Source: Casuarina equisetifolia (lineage: Eukaryota; Streptophyta; Magnoliopsida; Fagales; Casuarinaceae). From it: a DNA stretch of 64,000 nt. The stretch covers positions 28,109,258 to 28,173,257 of the forward strand of contig CM052354.1 in assembly GCA_028551475.1 (NCBI GenBank), read 5' to 3'. The position numbers and the translations under genes were made by a program. Of this stretch, positions 57,501-64,000 are shown one piece after another (position 1 is the stretch's first letter; each line of letters begins with the position of its first letter). The notes beneath the pieces are model-generated. The model worked only from the letters and a program-made list of their open reading frames with translations. It ran no database searches and was not told the DNA's origin.

Positions 57501-58235
57501 GGCCAATTTCTTAATAAAAACTATGAATATCCAGGTACTCCACGGATTATGGCATGTTCCGTTTCTGTGTAGCAGACACTGAACATGACTGGAGAGAGGG
57601 ATCAGAACAGTACAAATTCATTGAGCGTTGCCTTGCTTCTGTGGACAGACGGAAACAGCCTTGGCTGATCTTTATTGCTCATCGTGTCGTTGGCTATTCC
57701 TCTGACTATTACTATGGCTTGGAGGGTTCGTTCGAAGAGCCCATGGGAAGGGACAGCTTGCAAAAGCTCTGGCAGAAGTACAAGGCGGACATTGCATACT
57801 ATGGCCATGTCCACAACTATGAGAGGACATGCCCTATTTACCAGGTACAAAATAAGCCATTGAATTCATCTTGTGTCTGAAAACTACAAACGCCGTGCAT
57901 AACCCATTATTGTTCATTTTCTGGTGTAGAATCGGTGCGTGAGTAAAGAAACGTTACATTATTCAGGCCCACTCGGTGGAACAATCCACGTTGTCGTGGG
58001 AGGGGGTGGCAGTCACTTATCAAAGTTCAGCCCGGTGACTCCCAGATGGAGTCTTCACAAGGACTATGACTACGGATTTGTCAAAATGACAGCATTCAAC
58101 CATTCGTCTCTCCTCTTTGAGTACAAGAAAAGCAGCGACGGAGAGGTTAATGATTCCTTCACGATAAACAGGGACTACAGGGACGTCCTGGCCTGTGTCC
58201 ACGACGGCTGCGAACCAACCACTTCAGCAACTTAA
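54511..58235 (+). CDS. Purple acid phosphatase C (PAP27/PAP1-like, probably inactive type)
   Basis: Twelve exons: 54511-54693, 55082-55173, 55316-55385, 55481-55603, 55784-55876, 56186-56315, 56540-56621, 56711-56843, 56946-57151, 57253-57378, 57535-57844, 57930-58235. This gives 617 residues. The Met at 54511 begins a clear signal peptide (MAKNLVILMLWGLLAFGL). Intron 1 uses a GC donor (AAG|GCAAAG at 54694); no GT lies nearby that keeps the conserved exon length of 183. Motifs are GDMGK, GDLTY, GNHERDW, IAHRVVGY and GHVHNYER. Exon 11 is six bases longer than in A and B, adding two residues in the GYSSDYYYGLEG loop just after the VxxH motif. The histidine pair of active PAPs is absent. Confidence 0.92.
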
Positions 58236-58964
58236 AGGTGGCTCCGATGCCATACCATTAAAGAGGAGAGCGGGAGAAGTTGGTTTTCAATTTTCTGACA
58301 GATATTGTGGATACAAGTTGAATATGTAGGGTTCCTTTAAATTCTTTCAAGCAATTCGTTGACAGAAGTAAGTAGAAATAAATAAAAAAAGGAACAATTC
58401 TCGAATTTATTTCTATTTGTTAATGGCAAATTTATCAACACCAGACCTGTCTCCATCACAATTATCTCACGTGACTTTGTAGAGGACAAAGTGATCAATT
58501 CCCTGCATGTCACAGTACAATTATTATGGCTTTGCTTTAAGGTACATTTTCACGTGAACCACAAAAAATAAAAATAAGAACACCGTAATTTATGGGCAGT
58601 ACATTATCGGAATATACTTTCGGATATTCAATCACTGTTACAGTTTCCGAGGTGTGGTTACTGTAGAAAGCTTTGGTTCTGTACAGTAGCTTTCCCCGTT
58701 AAACACCATTCGGACCAAAGTGATAGAGTAATATTATACCTTTCTAGGATAAGCATGTTTTATAAACTTAAAAAGTACTAGAGCTGGTTGCCGTTTACCC
58801 AAAGGATTTAATGGACAAAAGTTAAGTAACAGAGTACTAGTGTCGCAGAAAATGTAAAAGTAACATGTGATTTTCGTTTTTTGTTCATTATAAAAGAATA
58901 TTTGGATGAGATGTTCCTCTCCCAAGCTGGCCTAGGGTCTTGTGGTTAAGGGTACGGTCCAGAA
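58236..58964 (+). other. PAP C 3' flank and PAP D promoter
   Basis: A putative AATAAA lies at 58377-58382. The rest is non-coding, with no recognisable repeat. Confidence 0.45.
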
Positions 58965-61900
58965 ATGGATCCGAGCTCCTGTTTTCTGAAAGTGTTCATC
59001 CTGGTGCTTTTGTGGTCGGCAAGCTTGAGCGTGGCTTTTGCTAACGATCATGCAAAGCACCCACTGTCCATGATTAATATTTACCAGACCACTGCTGCAC
59101 TACGTGATTCTGTGTCCATTGAAGCAAGCCCAGTTGTTCTTGGCATAAAGGTACAAAGTTCATGGTCACAGGACAAAGGTTTCTTTGTTTTTTCATTTAT
59201 GGGTTTCACTAGAAGAGGATTGATAACACTGTCACGAAAATATCAAAGATTTAACGTGGTTGGGGGCCAAAAAAGATAATTTAAAAGACCTTTTATACCT
59301 TTTTAATGCATCCTCACACAATTAAAAATATTATATTCTTTTACAAACAACTTTGGCTATGGACTTTTGTACATAAATGTTTTCTGAACAGCTTTGTAAC
59401 ATATTAAAAAAAAATCTTTATAAATATGAAATTCATCCTTTTGAATGTCAAAATTTATGTCTATATGTGAGAATGTTTACGTTCAAGTTTTGAAGTGCAT
59501 GATCTATCATTATCTCCGTTAAGAAGTACTTGTGGGTTTTTCTTTACTTGATGACAGGGCGAGAACAGTGAATGGGTGACTGTGAATCTTGCAAACCCCG
59601 ATCCTTCCGAGGATGATTGGGTTGCAGTTTTTACTCCTGCAAAGTTCAAGTAATCTACTCTCAGTCTCGCTATTTGTCTTTCTCAAAAAAAGATTCAAAA
59701 GAATATGCAACATCTTCAATGGCTTTTCAATTTATTCTTGCTTTACCGAAAAATTTGGATTGTAACTGTGGGACCAAAGTTGCGTGCCCGGAATTTTGGG
59801 TCCTTTGTGTTAATGCATAAACTGAAGGAATATTTTTGCTTTTGAACGGCAGCTCATCATCCTGTCCAGCAGTAAATGATGAAGATCAATCACCATATCT
59901 ATGCACAAGCCCAATAAAGGTGTGCAATATGAATTGGAAAACCCAGATCCAAGTAGAAGAAGAACATTTAAATATCCTAGAGTCTGGTTTTTGCTTCTCT
60001 AACTTATGTGATGGTGAATATCCTTATTGTAGTTCAAGTATGCAAATTCCTCCAATTCAAACTATAACACAACTGGAAAAGCTGTTCTGAAGTTCCAGTT
60101 GATCAATCAGCGGGCAGATTTCTCGTTTGCACTTTTTTCTGGCGGTTTATTAAATGTATGTCCTTATCTCTCTTGTTTGTCTTCTACTTCATAAATATCC
60201 CCATCTCCATCTATGTATGAGACTCTAGCACCCTGTTGCTTCTAAATTAAGATCTTTGTCGTTATGTGTAATGATAGAAGTTATGCTTTTGATTGCAGCC
60301 TAAACTGGTGGCGGTTTCAAATGCCATTTCATTTGCCAATCCTAAAGCACCTGTATACCCGCGCCTTGCTCAGGGGAAACAATGGGATGAAGTAAGTCTA
60401 CCCAAATTAAGGATTCCTGAGAATGGTTCCGATAAACATTGCATGTCAGGTCCCAAATCCTAAGCAATACGTATCTGAAGAAAGACAAATGTCTCTTCTT
60501 ATTTCTTAACTTTTCACTTTTGATATTTAAGTTTTTACATTAGTATGTTTGCATGGAGGGGAAGATAGAAATTCAACAAGACTTCTGGTTTTGGAGCTAA
60601 GATAATGCTTCTCCAATACTTCCCAGCGAACTTCCATACAAATGAGTTAACGTTTATAAATTAAATCTTCTTTGGGTACTCGAGACTAGTTTGGGCTTGC
60701 AAGGACTTATGCATATCATACCATCAGAAATTTACATAAGCTTTTGATGATATGCAGATGACAGTAACTTGGACAAGTGGGTATTCGATAGATGAAGCTG
60801 TTCCATTTGTACAATGGGGACTGAAGGGAGAAACTCAAACTCGATCCCCAGCTGGAACACTCACAATTGATCAGAACAGCATGTGTGGTATGATTCATTT
60901 CCATATACCAATAATTTACAACGTGCATCCTTGTGCTTACAGATTTCAAGTTGTTCATATTGTACGTGAACCATTTAGTCTGTTATTTCCATAGCTGTTG
61001 TTATGTATTTTGCTCCTGCAGTGACTTTTAATATTTCTGATGCAACTCTTCCTTAACCTTCCAACAAAGCTGAAAGACTCTTCTCGATATACAGTACTTC
61101 ACTGTGGCCATATATGTTGTGAGAAACGTTTGATAGAGAGTTTGCTCATTTCTAGCTTCCTGGTTATTCCGCAGGTTCACCTGCACGGACGGTAGGCTGG
61201 CGTGATCAGGGTTTTATACACACAAGTTTCTTGAAAGATCTCTGGCCAAACTCTGTGTATGTTCCTAATTGTGTTTTCTCGACATAAAGCATCCTTAAGT
61301 ATTGATGATAGATGCTGAAGGTCATGATGATGGTATTTCAGGTACACTTACATGATGGGGCATCGCTTACCCAATGGTTCAGTTATATGGAGCAAAACCT
61401 TTTCTTTCAAATCATCGCCGTATCCTGGGCAGGACTCACTACAACGTGTAATAATGTTTGGTGACTTGGGGAAGGTAGAGAATTAAGCATTGACATGATG
61501 AAATTCATTAGTACAAACACCAGGAAAAGGAAAGGTTGTCACCTGTTAAGGGAAAAATCTGTTTTTCTAGACAAAACTATGAAAATAGTGTGAAGGACAT
61601 TAGTTAACTAAGACATCTAATAATAGATTCGTTAGACCTAACATTCTTAAATAAATTTAAAGTAGAAATAAGATTTTTAATATAGTTAAAAAAATTCAAG
61701 TTCAAGTGTTATGTCGGCATGTGTGTGGCTTAGTTGGCAATCGCTATTGTCTGAAACTAAAATACTTGTAAACTAATGCTAGGAGTTAAAAGGCTCAAGT
61801 GCGTGGCTTTCACTTTCGAATCTCTAATGCCAACTAAGTTGAGTTGTTGCTTGTTCAACAAATGGTAAAAGGATTGATTAGAGATATGAGTCTCACATTA

Positions 61901-64000
61901 AAGGAATATAATCCTTAGGTAGTGTTTAAATATAAATAAACATTTCAATCCTTAAGCTAACTTTTGAATTAAACTTTTAGGTTTTATGACATTTGATATG
62001 AGAGCTTAAGTAAAAATTGCTCCACCTCATGTAACCTTGAGTCCAATAACATTTAGATTATAGAAGAGTGTCTATAGAACTAGAGTCTTACATTAAAAAG
62101 TAAAACATTGAAAGTAAAGTTTAAATAAAATAAAGATTCTCTAACTCTAAAACTAATTTTTGTATTAAATTTTGAATTTTTTTAACATAATATGAGAACT
62201 TAAGTTAATTCATTACAACTCCTGTTGAAGCTTAAGCCCTTAAAATATGTTTGGTGTGCAATGAATATCTATTCTACTTTGTTCAACTTTAAACTTAAGG
62301 TATATTCAATATGCATGAGAGTATTAAAGACAAGAGTATCATGCTAAAAAGATATGATCTTTTAATAATATTTAGATATAAAAGATGCCTCATCAACTTA
62401 AAAACTAACTTTAAGTTGAACTTTGGGTATTTATGATAAGATTTATGCCCTTTCTTGCATTCTTCAGGATGAGCGTGATGGTTCGAATGAGTACAGTGAT
62501 TATCAACCAGGTTCACTAAACACAACTGACCAACTCATCAAGGACTTGGACAACTACGACATAGTTTTTCTTATAGGAGATCTGCCTTACGCAAATGGAT
62601 ATGTCTCACAGTGGGACCAATTCACGGCACAGGTGGAGCCTATTTCATCAACTGTTCCATTTATGATTGCGAGGTTTGTGCATTTATTATCAATTTATTT
62701 CCATCTACACATAAAAATCACTTCCTAAGGCTAGTTGAAGAAGCCTTACTGTGATATCCTACAGTGGCAATCATGAACGTACGTGGCCAGATTCAGGAGG
62801 CTTCTATCAATATGATGATTCGGGCGGGGAATGTGGTGTGATGGCTGAGACTATGTACTATGTTCCTGCTGAGAACCGAGCTAAGTTTTGGTAAATTGCA
62901 TATACATCTCTAGAGTATCTTATATGTTCATAGGAATGTTAAAATATCAAGATGAGACTTAGCAATGGATGCACACAGACTCATACATACATGTATAAAT
63001 CTTCCTTGTCAAGAATACACTCCCTAGGATTTGTACACACAAGTGGGAAAACTACATACAAATGGTTGCTCACTCAGTCCACTCAAACACTTTGGCATTG
63101 CACTTTGCTAACCATAGATTTGGAAGCAAAATTGTCTCTTTGTATGATATAGTTGGTGTGCCTGAGATATGCTGGCATATATTGTTAATGCATCTTGTCC
63201 TCATTTCACATAGCTACTCAATATGAAAATTTTTAGAAAAGTTCAATCCCTTCCTTAAAATTGGATGTTAAGAGAAGAAAAAACCCTCAACCATAAGGAG
63301 GATTACAAACCAAGTCATTGATAATGTATAATTGTTTGTAACATTTTTAAACATCCCCTCATCCTAAGCAATGAAAGATAAGTTCCATAAGAACCCAATT
63401 CAAGAACAATCAAATGTCACAATTGAAACCTTGTTATGGAGACTATTCAAGAGCTTTGAACTTGTCTTGACACCATGTTAAAAGATATAATGGTCATTAA
63501 GAAAGGAGGATACTCCTCGATATAAAATGGACACCAAGTCAAAATCTTGGTAATATGATATACAGTTTTAACAGTATTTTCAACCGGCCGAGGGATAAGG
63601 AAACATGTCCTAATGGGACCTAATGTACTAGTGATGGGGTTTCACAGTTAAAACTTAGGTTTATACTACCATGTTAGGAGAGGGGGGGAAGAAAAAAAAA
63701 TTAATTCTCTCCTATACCCAATTAAGAAAAGAGGAAAATCACATATATGGAGAGGGCACTAGACCATATTAATAATATGGGATAGTTATTAACACCATTT
63801 TCACCAAAACTTGTAATAATAGTTAAAATAGTGTTGAATGCTTTGTCATGTCTTATCCAGTAGATTAGTTTGTTCCATTTTCACAACATTCCTTTTTTTT
63901 GGGTTGCAATTGTTGTTCTTACTCTTACACTTGTGAAAATGTTGATTAAATGTGCAGGTATTCAACAGATTATGGCATGTTTCATTTCTGTATAGCTGAC
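58965..64000 (+). CDS. Purple acid phosphatase D, 3' end beyond the window
   Basis: Visible exons: 58965-59150, 59558-59649, 59853-59919, 60033-60155, 60299-60391, 60758-60887, 61175-61256, 61342-61474, 62468-62673, 62765-62890, and 63958 to the window end. Phases match PAP A-C. Exon 1 is one codon longer (62 codons) and exon 3 one codon shorter. The start at 58965 opens a signal peptide (MDPSSCFLKVFILVLLW). Motifs are GDLGK (in place of GDMGK), GDLPYANGY and GNHERTWP. The VxxH and GHxH motifs lie beyond 64000. Introns 8 (993 bp) and 10 (1067 bp) are much larger than in the paralogues because of inserted repeats. No disabling mutation is seen in the visible part. Confidence 0.9.
61727..61850 (+). 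repeat. tRNA-like stretch in PAP D intron 8
   Basis: GTGTGGCTTAGTTGGCAATC resembles a pol III A box, and CTTTCGAATCTC at about 61826 a B box. The ~85-base spacing is too long for a simple tRNA gene but possible for a SINE head. Tentative. Confidence 0.25.
61853..62462 (+). repeat. Three LTR/TRIM-like direct repeats in PAP D intron 8
   Basis: A ~190-bp pattern recurs three times, degenerately: GAGTCTCACATTAAAGG, then GTTTAAATATAAA, TTAAGCTAACTTTTG, ATTAAACTTTTAGG, and a TGATATGAGAGCTTAAG end. The last resembles TGGTATCAGAGC primer-binding sites. Starts are near 61888, 62075 and 62320. This fits a decayed TRIM or nested solo LTRs inserted in the intron, and accounts for its length. Confidence 0.5.
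62891..63957 (+). other. Expanded intron 10 of PAP D
   Basis: The intron is 1067 bp, against 102 to 156 bp in the other genes. It contains AT-rich inserted sequence with a TTGTCTTGACACCATGTTAA stretch that could be a decayed primer-binding site on the opposite strand, but no paired LTRs were found. No coding content. Confidence 0.4.

Noticed and set aside
61727-61850. Functional tRNA gene in PAP D intron 8
   Set aside because: A- and B-box-like stretches exist but are spaced too far apart and no cloverleaf with an acceptor stem can be drawn. Kept only as a tentative SINE-like piece.

Overview
The window is nuclear DNA of a flowering plant. The evidence is plant-specific B3-domain genes, plant-type purple acid phosphatase (PAP) genes split into twelve small exons by AT-rich introns, several Ty1/copia retrotransposon remnants, small LTR (TRIM-like) elements, and a block of tandem satellite DNA. 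No prokaryotic gene organisation is present, and most ORFs of 60-130 codons are chance ORFs in non-coding DNA. The species cannot be named from the sequence alone.

Layout. 1-3478: 3' portion of a decayed + strand Ty1/copia element whose 3' LTR (3060-3478) abuts the splice acceptor of a B3-domain exon. 3479-4700: that B3 exon (pseudogene) and its 3' flank. About 6030-8530: a second decayed copia element on the - strand. 10.7-20.0 kb: two more B3 units (one has lost its start codon, the other carries a frameshift), with an unusual nested-palindrome cluster at 16.46-16.91 kb between them. 20.04-29.38 kb: satellite array of ~345-bp monomers in two alternating types, with orientation switches at both ends. 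29.6-30.2 kb: a second copy of a block also found at 15.4-16.4 kb. 31.4-38.4 kb: two B3 units with intact single-exon coding regions. 39.0-43.1 kb: PAP gene A. 44.16-44.8 kb: copia RNase H remnant. 45.1-48.45 kb: a sixth B3 unit that keeps only upstream and leader DNA, interrupted by a TRIM-like element and a ~24-bp minisatellite. 48.9-53.1 kb: PAP gene B, a recent copy of A. 54.5-58.2 kb: PAP gene C. 58.97 kb to the window end: PAP gene D, cut by the window edge.

Two gene families therefore expanded here by local duplication. The B3 family (likely nuclear DNA-binding proteins) is a birth-and-death array: five coding exons, two of them fully open from the conserved ATG, plus one leader-only remnant. 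The PAP family (secreted metallophosphoesterase fold, PAP1/PAP24/PAP27 clade) has four head-to-tail genes with identical intron phases. Their metal-ligand motifs are intact, but the histidine pair that follows the VxxH motif in active plant PAPs is missing. Units of the two arrays interleave: a B3 remnant lies between PAP A and PAP B. All exon boundaries given are manual GT-AG (one GC-AG) predictions supported by agreement between paralogues.
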